Shown here piece after piece: positions 36,538-47,830 of a stretch of DNA of 64,000 nucleotides. The first letter of the stretch is position 1. Each line of letters starts with the position of its first letter. Below the pieces are notes generated by a model. The model worked only from the letters and a program-made list of their open reading frames with translations. It ran no database searches and was not told the origin of the DNA. This DNA is from Micropterus salmoides. Taxonomy: Eukaryota > Chordata > Actinopteri > Centrarchiformes > Centrarchidae. The translations under genes were made by a program, and so were the position numbers. Location: positions 1,852,365 to 1,916,364 of the forward strand of contig NW_024040485.1 in the NCBI RefSeq assembly GCF_014851395.1, in the 5' to 3' direction.

Positions 36538-37212
36538 ATAATCAAAGGACTCACCCTAACTCCTGACCTGAAGGAATAAAGCAGGGATAAAGGGATGAAA
36601 GGTGAACAGTGAGCCACTTGAGGTCGAGAGATACAGACAAAGACAAGAGGCGAGAGAGAGCAAGCCGGGTTACCACTGCAGGTACCAGAGTAAAAGCAGC
36701 AGCTCTCACAGCAGATCACATAGATGTTTACTCCTTCAGGCACAGCACAAACTCTGGCTTTCTGCTGTTCTCTCTTCATTTTCCCTCTGCCTTTACCTTC
36801 AGAAGACTCTTGTTTTGTTTCTCAGGCTTGAGCTGACTCTCTGCCTTTGATTTGTGTTTCTTTCTATGTTTTTTTTTTGCTCCAGACTTATATGAACTTG
36901 TCACCATCATCCACTGGCCTGTCCATCCTCTTTTCCCTCCATCCATGTACCATCAGTAAGCTCTTTCCATACATAGAAAGAATGAAACTATATCGTTTAA
37001 ATTCATTCAAACTGAAGGGAATGTCAAAGACTAAAACACCAAGAGGAGAAAGCTGTTAATATTCCATGTGTTTTTCTCATATATACAGTGAAAATACAGC
37101 AATTTGTAATGCTGTTTCTCACTTCCCTACCTAGCCTGTGACTTCCAAGTCCAAGCCCATCGGTTCCTATTTAAGATTTTTTTAAAACACATATGTGTAG
37201 TTTTAAATTATG

Positions 37213-38096
37213 TATTATGTAGGTATTATGCTCATTTTCAGGTTCAAAATCTTATTTAGGGGTTATACCAGAACAGGTTTACATGGTTTAATTTTCAAAA
37301 AACACCATATTTTTCTCATACTGCACATTGCTGTGCATCCAAATCAAAGCCGCTTCAGACTGCAACTGTAACCTAGCAGATGGTATAAGTTACTCAGAAG
37401 TCCACAACCACACAACATCATTGTTCCACATCTTAAAACAGTGGTAAACCACTACAAAAAAAAGTAAACCACTACAAAAATCACCATATTTCAACTTGTT
37501 GTTGCTGCAGCGGCCTGTGTGACGGCTGGAGCAGAGGGCTCTGTGAGCGGGCGGCTGGCCGGCCTCACGCTCCTCCCGCTGTTTGGCACAGGCTTCCCCC
37601 ACAGCCACTTGCGGAGCTCCTTAACTCATTTTTGTTCCACCACTTCTCGTAAAACTGTCAATATTCAAAATCTACAGAGCTGATTTCTCACCTCAAAACT
37701 TCTCAGAAGTGGATTTAGTGATGAAATTACATACGAAAACTGTAAAATATAAAACTTTCTGTTGTTGGCCTCTGTCTGGCACACGCAATGATGATGCAGA
37801 GAGCCAAAGGGCCTCCGCTCTGACTAGCTTTGAGGGCGTGCCTGACCCCACTAGCTGCTTGGCAAGCTTTATGACGCGTTTTCATAGTGACGTCACAAGT
37901 AAAGGAAGTGAAGGACTGGACTACAAACGAGCTGTTTTCAAGCGGTTCAGAGCAGAGCTTTCTGTGGGAGATGGGAACTCCCTTTGGGCTGGACTTTGGA
38001 CTTTTTCACTTTGCAAACCTGTTACATGCACAAAAAAAATATATAACTCAATAAAGGAGAGGGAAAAAGCCTAAAAGCATAATACCACCTCTTTAA
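37213..38096. mobile_element. TTAA-type non-autonomous DNA transposon, short copy
   Basis: The left edge AGGTATTATGCTCATTTTC and the right edge GCATAATACCACCTCTTTAA are inverted repeats. The right TTAA target site (38093-38096) is intact and the left one is eroded. The body shares long blocks with the copy at 60899-62397 (TGGTATAAGTTACTCA, CATCATTGTTCCACATCT, GCGGGCGGCTGGCCGGCCTC, AAGCGGTTCAGAGCAGAGC). A 121-codon open frame at 37709-38074 is also partly open in the other copy, but I take it as nucleotide similarity, not a gene. Confidence 0.6.
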
Positions 38097-38219
38097 AGCC
38101 TCGGTACTCTTATAAAACAGCTGCCCACTTTATTTGTAAGTTTCTATCAAATGTTACTCCATCAGGAGGAAATAGTGCATTTGTTCGGTGCATATTCGAC
38201 TGGCATTCTAACAGAGAAT

Positions 38220-38817
38220 TGCATGCATGTTAAGTTACTTCACGGGTCTATTCCAAGTACCCTACTGTTAAAAGATCTAATATTCTTCGTGTGGTTAATC
38301 AATGGTGATAAATGATTCAAACGTGCAAAGTTCATGCAAAACTCTGCACATCACAGGTGCTGATGGTCCTCTGTCTCTCTTCCTCTTTTACAACACACAC
38401 ACTACGCCACAATGACCTTAAGGATTAGGGTTACAGAATCTGTAGTTTGTATGATGCTTTGGCAATATTGTTGTTACACATTCATGCCAATAAATTTGAA
38501 TTGATTTGAATGTTACAATTTTGGATTTATTCACACACTTTAAAAAGATTGATTAAAAACTTATTTCCTTTCAGATGTTTATTTACAGCATTATATTTTG
38601 ATATTTATATCATAATAGTCTGCATATTAACTTATTGGGAGAAAATGGTAGTTCTATGTAAAATGAGACGTTGAGCATCTCCATATAGCCAAAATGGCAT
38701 GATCCTCGATTCTTAACGACTATGAAAGATTTGACCATGAGATTGGGAGTCGAATCAGGCTCAGCCTATTGAATCCTCTAATCTTTGACAATTCGGGGTC
38801 ACCCCTAAATTCATTGT
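38220..38817 (-). mobile_element. hAT-like MITE family, copy 4, with inserted LINE tail
   Basis: This copy is in reverse orientation. It ends GGGGTCACCCCTA, the complement of the left end at 9868, and carries CCAAAATGGCATGATCC and AACTTATTGGGAGAAAA in antisense. At about 38453-38515 it is interrupted by TTCATGCCAATAAATTTG and AATTGATTTGAA, a LINE-type 3' tail. Confidence 0.6.
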
Positions 38818-38875
38818 ATTTGGCTCTGCACATGGGATTTATTTACAATATTAGAAATATAGAATATCACTAGAA

Positions 38876-40545
38876 CTAAGAAACCAAACACATCCACCTC
38901 GTCCTCCTCCCTAGTGAAAACAGTGTCCCTGCATGTTGGTGGCTTGCAGTCATAGATCCAGATAAGATGGGATAAGAATTGATACAGATGGGGAGGGACA
39001 GGAGGAGAGAGGCGCTCAGTGCATCACGGGAAGTCTCCTGCCAGTCTAGCACTATAGCAGTGGCATTCAGGGAGTGCAGTGTTCTAGTGGTGTAATAAGG
39101 TACCATGAGCTCTTTAAGATAAGATGGTGCCTGACCATTAAGAGCTTTGTAGGTGAGCAGAAGGATTTTAAATTCTCTTCTGGATTTTACAGCAAGCCAG
39201 TGCAGAGAAGCTAAGACAGGAGAAAAATTATCTCTTTTCCTGGTTCCTGTCAGAACACGTGCTGCAGCATTCTGGATCAGCAGAAGACTCTTAATGAACT
39301 TATTCGAGCAGCCTGAAAATAAGGAATTAGAGTAATCCAGCCTAGAAGGAAAAAAATGCGTGGATTTGTTTTTCTGCCTCATTTTTAGACAGGATGTTCC
39401 TGAATTTTGCAATATTACGTAGGTGAAAAAAGGAGAGTTAAAGAGAGTTAAGAGTTAAAGGACATGTCCTGATCAAAGATAACTCCAAGATTCCTCACAT
39501 TATATACATTACATACACGTTATCTTTGCAACTTACAGCCTCTGCCATCAGTGAATTAATGTGTGTAAATGGGGTGAATGAGACATGTAGTGTAACGTGC
39601 TTTGAGTGGTCAGAAGACTAGAAAGGCACTATTTAGGTACAGACCATTTACCATCTTTAGATAATGTGTCTCGGAGATGTTTGAGGCCAAGTATAATTAC
39701 ATCAGAACAGGTCATCCAGGTTTTTACATCCTGAAGGTATGCTTGAAGTTAAGCTAACTGATTAGTCTGGCTCGATCAGTAGATATAACTGAGTATCATC
39801 TGGATAACAATGAAAGTTTATAGAGTGTTTCCTGATAATATTGCCCAAAGGAAGCATATATAAGATTAATAGGATCTGTCCAAGTACAGATTCTTGTGGA
39901 AGTCGGTGACTAACTTTGGTGTGCATTGTTAATGTACAAACTGAGATTCATCTGATAAACGGGACTTAAACCAGCTTAGAGCAGTTCCTTTAATGCCAAT
40001 TAAATGTTCCAGTCTCTGTAATAGGATATGATGGTCAATGGTGTCGAATGCAGCACTAAGATCTCACCAGAGTTAGATTCAAAACAGTCCAGAACAGAGT
40101 CCTTTTTCTGAAGCAATTAGAAGGTCATTAGTAGTAGTAGGTCACCAGTCCTTACTGAAAATCAAAATCTAAACTGTATAGAAAGTCACACAACTGTTTA
40201 GCGACTGCTTTCTCAAGGATCTTAGAGAGAAATTAATGTTAGATAAATAGATATAGATATATAGCTAAAATCCCTGGATCAAGGGTGGGCTTTTTAAGAA
40301 GAGGTTTAATTACAGCTACTTTAAAGGACTGTGGCACATAGCCTGTTAATAAAGACAGTTTGGGATGGGGTCTAAGAGGCAGGTTGATGGTTTAGATGAA
40401 GAAATCATTGAAGTTGGTGAAGAACAATGGGAGCAAAACAGTCTAAATATATATAGGTTTTATAGCTGTTTCTAAAGTTCCTGAGTGTGAAGCTAAATCT
40501 GTACCAGTTAAGGGCAGGTCTTGGTGAATTTTGTCTCTTAAAATT
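38876..40545 (-). pseudogene. L2-like LINE reverse transcriptase remnant, antisense
   Basis: This is a non-LTR retrotransposon ORF2 remnant on the minus strand. Read right to left it shows the RT block LSAAFDTIDHHIL (about 40025-40065), LEHLIGIKGTALSWFKS, then CYPDDTQLY at about 39785-39810, where the family has YADD, and finally the C-terminal tail SRLDYSNSLFSG, IQNAAARVLTGTRKRD, LLTYKALNGQAPSYLKEL at 38876-39412. Parts between are missing or frameshifted, and a SINE 3' part sits at 39525-39655. The Ala-to-Pro change at the catalytic motif and the frame breaks make it dead. A second, related tail is at 52485-53725. Confidence 0.8.
39525..39655 (+). repeat. SINE 3' part inserted in the LINE remnant
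   Basis: CAGCCTCTGCCATCAGTGAA and GCTTTGAGTGGTCAGAAGAC match the downstream half of the SINE at 22591. Confidence 0.55.
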
Positions 40546-40646
40546 AGAATTTTATTGTATGCTGAAACTCTGACTTACTGAAGTCAGTCATGTAACTGTC
40601 ATTCAAAGGATGATAATTAAGCACTTGTGTGTGTGTCCATCTGCAG

Positions 40647-40941
40647 CTCCAGTCGGACCAGGACCACGGCAATGGCTTAGTAAAGTATGTTCTGTCCGGT
40701 GAGGGGGCCGGCACCATCTTTGTCATAGATGAGAATAATGGCGACCTGCACGCCACTCGCCGCCTGGATCGTGAGGAGAAGGCTTTTTACATCCTCAGAG
40801 CCACCGTGGTCAACAAACGGACAGGTCAAAAGCTGGAGCCAGAGACTGAGTTCACTGTCAAACTCCATGATATCAATGATAACGAGCCTCATTTCAGCAA
40901 AGAAGTGTACACCGGGAGTGTACCTGAGAGGTCTGACATTG
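40647..40941 (+). CDS. Cadherin exon 3: remainder of EC1
   Basis: It encodes residues 74-171 plus the first base of G172. The acceptor is CTGCAG and the donor GTAAGG. Its 295 bp is the usual length of this exon in type II cadherins. The segment completes the first extracellular cadherin repeat, which makes the trans adhesive contact. The calcium-binding LDREE is at residues 113-117, and the EC1-EC2 linker HDINDNEP at 147-154. The start of EC2 follows with VPERSD, where relatives more often have PEMS (PERS also occurs in CDH11). EC1 differs from mammalian CDH6/9/10 at several positions (TVVNKRTGQKLEPETEF), suggesting a diverged copy. Confidence 0.95.
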
Positions 40942-41112
40942 GTAAGGACAACTCTTACTGGACTCATTGCAGGAAGAGAGCTAGGGTTGCTTTGATTGCT
41001 CTTTCCAATTTTAATAATGTTCATTCTTTTTTAAAACAATTAAAGCATCATAGGTATACCCCAGATCATGTGATATTTATCAGTGATAGGCATGTCAATG
41101 TGTGTCTCTCAG
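40942..41112 (+). other. 171-bp intron 3, in frame and without stop codons
   Basis: It begins GTAAGG and ends TCTCAG. Its length is 57 codons exactly and the reading frame of exons 3 and 4 continues through it with no stop. It lies between EC1 and EC2 at codon G172. It holds no repeat. Confidence 0.9.
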
Positions 41113-41232
41113 GTACGTCAGTCATCCAGTTGACAGCTACAGATGCTGATGACAGTATGTATGGGAACAGTGCCAAACTAGTCTACAGCATCAGCCAGGG
41201 ACACCCTTATTTCTCTGTGGACCCAAACACAG
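41113..41232 (+). CDS. Cadherin exon 4: first part of EC2
   Basis: It encodes the rest of G172 through T211 with the first base of G212. Its 120 bp is the standard length. It contains the EC2 calcium motif TDADDSMYGNSAKL and YFSVDPNT. The acceptor is TCTCAG and the donor GTATGT, with both boundaries in phase 1. The middle has SISQGHPYF where relatives have SILQGQPYF. Confidence 0.95.
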
Positions 41233-42930
41233 GTATGTTTGACAGAATCATCCTTTAAATCCCAGTCCCTGTATTGTAAGTAATGGTTATGACTTTCCGG
41301 TAAGAACAGTGAGAAAATAAAAGGCATTCAGACCAGGGCCTGAACGATATGGTAAAAAAAACATATTGTGATTATTTTAACAGATTAATTACGATTTGGA
41401 TATTAAATACTATTAAAATCATGATGATTTAACATTTGTTGGGGCTGTACCAAACAAACATGTTTTCTTACATCTGCAGAAAAAAATTTGTAAGCCAGCC
41501 ATCTCTGCAGTACTAAGGTACTTCATTATTATGCTGTATTATCACAGATTATCATCATCATGAAATTGCAGCTTCGGCCGGTGCCCAATTTGGACAAATA
41601 GAGAGTTTTATCGGCAGGGAAGCTAAGCAATGTACTGCTGTGGACAGGGTTAGCGGGAAAGCACAATTTAGCCACCTAAAAAATGGAACTTTACCTTGCC
41701 ATCAGAGCGCCATTTTCTTTGGACCTACATTTTCTCAAATGTAGAACTTTGTTGTAGAAATGTAGAAATTCCTATGCATAAAGGTAACATGGCCATGCAT
41801 TGTATAACGTGGCTGGGAAATCTAATTTACTGTTGGATTGCTGACTTTAACTTACACTTAATGCCACTTTTGGATCTCACTACTACATATTCACTTTATC
41901 AGATTCAATTTATCAGATCATTCTGTGATAGAAATCTTCCAGTAGTGTCTTTACCAGCACCAGAATTGAATTTGGGTAAACAGCGTGAATCAACAATGAG
42001 AATATGATACTCTTCTTTGTTGCAGGTCCATATCTCATTTTAAGCCAAAATATGTGTTTTCTTTGTAAAAAGCTTGGAAAAAATTTTTTGTTCCTGCTAT
42101 ACTGAAAAAAAGACAGAGAAAATATGCTCATCTCATCTCATAAAAACACAGCCCAGGTCAACCCTCTCCTGATCATGTACTTTCTCTGTAAATAAAAAAG
42201 TTACCCATCCATTTAGATTATCAGGCAGTAATCACCCTCTCTTTGCTCATCTGTTTGTTTCTAACAAATAGAGGAATCAGGGCTGTGGCCAGCTTGTGTG
42301 GATTAAGCAGTAATGGTAGCCCATGTTCTCCGGATGCTGTCAGGAAGTGGAATGTGAAGAACAACAAGAATATTGAAGCAAATGGAAAACTTATAGCCCA
42401 TGAGCTAATGAAAATTAAAGGAACATTAATGAATATAAAAAGAAATACACTTGTTTTGCTTTCTTCAGATGGGAAGACCAATACTAATCTCATCTTTGTG
42501 TGTTAAAATTGCTTTTAAAATTGAATGCTTTAAATGTGCAACAGCAGCAGTAGGATGTTGGCATTAGCAGTAACGTAGCACAGATGTACATAGAGCTAAC
42601 AGTAAACAATATATATTAGATATACATACATGCTGCATTGTTTCCTGTCAGTGCCCTTTGTGAAGACCATCTGAATCCAAGATGGGAATGGTCGGGCATT
42701 ACTGTAAATGCTTTTTTTATTAAATACAAACTATAAAAAGTTTCAAAAATGGAGTTTGATTTCATGAAAACATTAAGGATGAAATCTTAAAGTATGGATG
42801 TATGCTAAATGATCATTCAAATTAGAAAAAAAACTGAATTTCCTGTCAGTCTCACTTCTCTGAGGAGAGGAGGAATGAATTCATTGCAGTATACCTTAAT
42901 GCTATATTGTAAGCATTAAGCTGTTATATT

Positions 42931-43262
42931 GTTGGGCAATAAAAGCAAATAATTTTTTTTTTTATTAAGATATTTATTTTGCTGAGGAAAGGGGACAAAA
43001 AAAAGATATTACTTAATTTTACTCATTTTTTTTTTAATCATACCTCAGATTTGTGAAGTGATCCACTGTTTTGCAGCAAGTGTTTGTTCTGAATATAAAG
43101 AAAAATTTAATTATCCACAATTAACCACCTGGTTACTCAGGAGCAAAAGTTCGCTTAACTTGAAAGAAATAATGAATTGACATTTACAGTATCCTGGTAA
43201 TTATTGATATCGAATAATGATTTTTTCATAATAACATTTTTTGGGCATCTCACCCAGCCCTG
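42931..43262 (-). mobile_element. hAT-like MITE, antisense
   Basis: The left edge is GTTGGGCAATAAAAGC and the right edge ATCTCACCCAGCCCTG. It contains the complement of GTGGATCACTTCACAAA, shared with copies near 9715 and 32240. Confidence 0.5.
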
Positions 43263-43505
43263 TTGTTTGTAAGCTTTTTATTGGCGAAATCACCCAAATT
43301 TGCCCAAAACTATTTTACCCACCCAATCAAATAAACTAGGAGTAGTAATAAGTGTGCTGATATTTACCAAGAAATAGCTCCATCACGTAACTCTTACGGT
43401 AATGCAGTGGGTAAATCAGTGCTCTTTAGAGGTGTTGATAGTTTTTTTTACTTTGGAAGGAGCCATGTTCCTCATGTTTCCAGAATTTAGGCTAAGATAG
43501 GCTAA

Positions 43506-44043
43506 GGGCCTGTGTCCACCAAGGTTTTTTTTGTGACGCCAGCGTCTTTTTTCAGTTCATTCCAATGGAAGCACCGTGTTTTTCCAAGCTGGTAGGAGGA
43601 GTGTGACGAGGCGCTGAGCGTCTTTTCCGCGCCAAGTTTTTTTTCCGGTCGCCGAGAGTTGAAAAATGTTCAACTTTGGGAAAAATGCTGTGCTCGTCAC
43701 TGTCACTTTTTACCCAGCCGTCCAATCACAGTGCAGGAGGGGCGGGACAAACACCACACCGAGCACATCCGATCTTGAACGAAACGATGTGCCTACTCGC
43801 CGAGGTGTTTCCTCGCCCACAAAATCTCAAGCAAGTAGGCCTACGTACTTTGTGGTGACATTTTTACATTCAGTAAAAGTAAGTAGGCCACCCTATTTGC
43901 AGCACATCGCCTCCACGGAAACTATGTATCATAGCAACCACAGCGTCTCGAAAAAACCCCCACTGCGCCTCCAAAACGCACCCTTTTCAGAAGAGCAGGT
44001 GGCGTTTTCAGCTGGCAAAAAACGCTTTGGTGGACACGGGGCC
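43506..44043. mobile_element. 538-bp Harbinger-type MITE beside exon 5
   Basis: The ends GGGCCTGTGTCCACCAAGG and, on the other strand, GGCCCCGTGTCCACCAAAGC are terminal inverted repeats. The flanks are TAA on both sides (43503-43505 and 44044-44046), a 3-bp duplication as in PIF/Harbinger elements. The right end lies 149 bp from the exon 5 acceptor. The open frame at 43666-44046 is inside the MITE and is not a gene. Confidence 0.8.
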
Positions 44044-44192
44044 TAAATGTTCTGACTCAAGCTCTGTAAAATCCACAAGACCAGTTTCCATTCTGCTGTG
44101 TCCCTCACTTTCACGTAGTTTTTGCACCAAATGATACACAATGAGGGGGGGGGCAGATTTTAAACAAAAAAGCATGTGTTATTTTTATTCAG

Positions 44193-44366
44193 GTGTGATC
44201 CGGACAGCCTTGGGTCCTGGTGACATGGACCGCGAGCAGAGGGAGCACTACCAGGTGGTAATCGAAGCTAAAGATATGGCTGGACAAAGAGGAGGGCTCA
44301 CTGGAACCACTGTGGTCAATATCACCCTCACTGATGTCAATGACAACCCTCCCCGCTTCATTCAGA
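44193..44366 (+). CDS. Cadherin exon 5: second part of EC2
   Basis: It encodes the rest of G212 through Q269 and the first base of S270. It carries RTALGPGDMDRE (calcium-binding MDRE at 223-226), EAKDMAGQRGGL, a conserved glycosylation sequon NIT at 254-256, and the EC2-EC3 linker DVNDNPP at 259-265. It is 174 bp, six longer than the usual 168, because GPGD replaces the two residues PN seen in relatives between TAL and MDRE. The acceptor is ATTCAG and the donor GTAAGA, both in phase 1. Confidence 0.95.
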
Positions 44367-45219
44367 GTAAGACAACGCCTCTGAAGCAGACTGCATTTAA
44401 ATGAGTCACATACATGCATTTTTTACAGCGTTCAGAAGCAGAAAAGGGCTTGATAACTGGTGTGTTTTCCCATACCTTGTTAAATATGATCAGTTTACTC
44501 CAGAATCAAAGAATCAAATGCTTGTCATCATGTGTGGTAAAGTTCAGTTAACAACTACTGTTAACTTCCATGGCTGCAAAAAAAACTGACAGAATGTGGA
44601 AGAAGTCACAGAATGACGGAAATGTTCCCATTATAATAAAAATTAGAGGCAATCCACAAACATTTGATGTTTCACCATTTAATGAGAAAAAGATGACTTT
44701 AGAAGGGCAGCACAATGTGCATACAATAATGGAAATCCTGAGTGAGGAGTGACAGCTGGTTTTAATTACATGAAGGGCATGTGTCACTAACTACTTTTGT
44801 AACTGGAGCAAGCATTGCTAAGATAATGAGGGAATTTGTCTTTGCTGATTTCACTGATTAAGAACTTTTCAGATTCTGACAGAGTGTTTTAAGCCATGTT
44901 AGTTCAAATTTAAATGGATTAGCTGCTTTGCTGTCATTTCCAACTACCCAAAACAGAAACAGAAAAACAGTCCTTCAGAAGTTCAGGCAGAAAATTTGGT
45001 ATTAAATGACCCTCTCACCTGGAGAAATGATGGGCTACAGTTAAAGCACTCCAGTTATTGATAACTAAAGTTATGTAATGGAAGTGTGTTGGCTTGACAT
45101 AGATCTGCAGGAAGCAGGGTTAAGGTGTAGCAGACAGTGAGCGGATGCTGCTACCACACAGTCACCAGCACAGATATTTTCCATGGCCAATCAAAGTGGA
45201 AGATGGATCAACTTGGCGT

Positions 45220-45427
45220 TATGTAAATGCTCCGTATTCATATAGCACATCTACATTCACCAGTCAAACACATTCATACTCTGAGCCTAAGTGCTCAACA
45301 CACACATTCATTCACTGGGGCACTTCAGGGTTCACTTCGACATGCAGCCTGGGGGAGCCGGGGATTGAACCGCTGCCCTTCCTATTAACAACCAACCCAC
45401 TTTACCGCCTGAGCCAGAGCCACCCGG
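45220..45427 (-). repeat. tRNA-derived SINE copy, antisense
   Basis: It contains GGGGATTGAACCGCTGCC (complement of a B-box-like GGTTCAATCCC) and ends CCGCCTGAGCCAGAGCCACC, the complement of a tRNA-like head GGTGGCTCTGGCTCAGGCGG. Confidence 0.65.
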
Positions 45428-45851
45428 TGTTACTGCTTGTGACCGTGGCAACCATAGAAACCACACTGAGGAAAAATTTTACTGCCATTTGTGTTCCTGA
45501 ACTATACTCTATAACTTGTCCTGTCCATCACAGCAGGAGCACCATTCACTGCCAGCATGTTGATTCTTCTTCTCTGGAAAATGATTTACCAGCTGTGTGT
45601 GTCCTTCCAGGGGAATTAGTCAGTGACAAGTAACATTAATTCTTCCTGAAAGCCTTCTTAATTAATTAAACTTAATTAATCCTTAATCACAGGAACAGTC
45701 TAAACATGTGGGCTTTGGACTTAGAAGCACAAACTCTCTCAAGACCCTTGCTGCAGTGTATTAGCTGAGCTGTGGATTGCACAGCAGCATTGCTTCTAAT
45801 CATACATTCTCCACATTTGGCTTCATATTTTAGTTTGGACCGGCACTGGTT

Positions 45852-47112
45852 TAGGGCTGCCATCTATGGTTTTTGGTTGTTTTTGATTAATTTTTCTATT
45901 ATTTTCTGATTAATCAGTTGATCATCTATAACATGTCAGGAAGTGACATTCAATATTCCCCACAACAAGGTACAAGGTTGTTTATTTGTCATTATACAGG
46001 ACAAGGCTGCAAAAAGAAATGAAATTTGTAGTTCCTTCATGCGACACACACAACATATAATTAAGTGTAGGCCTATATTAAAATATGGTAACATATAAAA
46101 TAAAATTAAACAATACAGCTATTTAAATACATATATACAGACAAGTATAACTTAGTATAACCCTGAACATTCCACAGTGCATTTTTTGAATTTGCATGGG
46201 GGGAATGTAAACAGCAGCAACCAGATGATAGTATGAAAATTTCTGACATTTGGGAAACAGAGTCCATGTTGACTGTGTTTGTACACCAAGCATCATCGAC
46301 GTAAAACACAGAGTCCACGTCCTCTCATCTTGCCAGAGTCTTGCGCTGGCAGCTCAGAACATGGACCACCTGCCGCTGTTGATGGGGCAAGTCTCTGTAA
46401 CGATGTGGGCACAGCAATCTCTGAATTCCGTTGCTTGGTCAACATGAGTCCCATTTTGTCCAGACCGGCTATTTAGGAGCAGAATTAAGTCCAAGCTGGG
46501 CCAGCATGGCTCCTCTCCTGACTCTCTTTCCTCTCTTCTGTGCGATCACCGCACCCGCCATGGTGCCTGGTCCGGTTGTTTGGGCCAGGTAGATCGTGGT
46601 CTGCTGCTCTTTAATCCAAAACACCATCTTGAACTTCCAATGACTGTACTTATGTCAGAGGGAACACTTGTTTTGGCAACAAAGCCAGAAAAAAACAGAT
46701 AAAAAACAAAAGTGTAGCGAAGTTTGAAGGCGCTGCCAACTGCTGCTTGTACAAGTGCCATAGCAAGAGAAACCTAAGGTGACATCATCAAATTGCTTGT
46801 TTTGTCTCACCATCAGTCCAAATCCAAATATATACAAGATACAATGATATTAAACAGAGAAAAGTAGCACATAGTCACATTTGAGAAGCTGGAGCCAGCC
46901 AGTTGTTGGCATTTTTGATGGATAAATGACTTAAACCATAAATTAACAAAATTGTTAATAATGACCAAAAAAATTTATGGACTAATCATTTGACCACATA
47001 ATATGAATAGTAAACATTCTGGTAACTTAAAGTAGGATTGCAGTGGTATACAGGATTCATTGTGATGTTTTGTGTTATCCTACCATGAAAATCTCACACT
47101 GTTGCAGCCCTA
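45852..47112. mobile_element. Possible hAT-like element (TAGGGCTGC ends)
   Basis: The left edge TAGGGCTGCCATCTATGG and the right edge GTTGCAGCCCTA are inverted. TTAATTTTTCTATTATTTTC near the left and TTAACAAAATTGTTAATAATG near the right also mirror each other loosely. No matching 8-bp flanks were found, so this could be two fragments. The inner part (46000-46650) is unassigned. Confidence 0.4.
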
Positions 47113-47562
47113 AGTGCAAACTCAAGCTTGGTAACTCAAGACCCAATGAACCAACATGGCCACCTCCAATCCTGAATGCTGTGCTCCTGCAGGGGTTGTC
47201 CAAGCACCTATTGCATTTCCATAAAGTTGGGGAGATAATTTTTTTTTAAATGGTCAAAATCAAGACAACAGAGGCCACGGTATCCTGATTTTTAATCCCT
47301 TCTAAAGATGTAACTCCAAACACACTGGATCCCTCATTTTCCATAATGCAACTTGAATAGTCAGGAATAGTCTGTCTGTTTAAATGCCAAATCTTTATCA
47401 AATAAAAAGGTTTTTGCCTGCTTAGCACAATATAGTAATCACAGGCAGCTGCTCTTTAAAAAATACATGATTTATTCACTTAAGCACAGATCAATCAACA
47501 TCTTCAACCAATAAACCACTACCATCAACTGCTTTAAGCAAAACAGTGTATATAGCATGGGA

Positions 47563-47830
47563 GGATTGTAAATGTAAATATTCCGTGCTTGTATAGCGCA
47601 TTTCTAGTCTTCGACCACTCAAAGCGCTTTTATACTACCTCGCATCCACCATTCACACACTGAGCCTAAGTGCTCAAACAGAAACTAACATTCACACACA
47701 TTAATACACTGGAACAGCCACCAGGAGCAGTTCAGGGTTCAGTATCTTGCCCAAGGACACTTCAACACACAACCTGGAGCTGGGGATTGAACCGCCAACC
47801 TTCCCATTTACAGCCGAAAGTGGAAGAGCT
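47563..47830 (-). repeat. tRNA-derived SINE copy, antisense
   Basis: It contains TTCTAGTCTTCGACCACTCA, CTTGCCCAAGGACACTTCAA and GGGGATTGAACCGCC, the complement of the family's B-box region. Confidence 0.65.

Larger units (their letters stand above)
21428..40646 (+). other. Intron 2 of the cadherin gene (about 19.2 kb)
   Basis: It begins GTAAGA and ends CTGCAG. It is filled with repeats listed separately: a palindrome, SINE copies, a 26-bp minisatellite, a Tc1, several MITEs, a TTAA-type element and an antisense LINE. Stretches without recognisable content include 22873-24080, 26905-29440, 31780-33530 (except a MITE at about 32187-32426) and 33840-37200. I found no nested host gene. Confidence 0.85.
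41233..44192 (+). other. Intron 4 of the cadherin gene
   Basis: It begins GTATGT and ends ATTCAG. A hAT-like fragment starts near 41337 (GGGCCTGAACGATATGG). An antisense MITE is at 42931-43262 and a Harbinger-type MITE at 43506-44043. Between about 41560 and 42900 I see nothing recognisable. Confidence 0.8.

Noticed and set aside
36438..36779. 113-codon minus-strand open frame with a Cys-Val run
   Set aside because: Driven by the (CA)n tract. The rest has no recognisable domain.
40677..41024. Minus-strand open frame opposite cadherin exon 3
   Set aside because: A shadow of the coding exon on the + strand.
40629..41258. Reading exons 3 and 4 as one long coding exon including the 171-bp stretch
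   Set aside because: Consensus splice sites, exact family exon lengths (295 and 120) and lack of cadherin similarity in the 171 bp show it is an intron. Retention is only noted as a possibility.
43666..44046. 126-codon open frame just before exon 5, possible extra exon
   Set aside because: It lies wholly within a Harbinger-type MITE with clear ends and TAA flanks, and has no cadherin-like sequence.
45145..45633. 162-codon + strand open frame
   Set aside because: A large part is an antisense SINE copy. No conserved domain or splice support.
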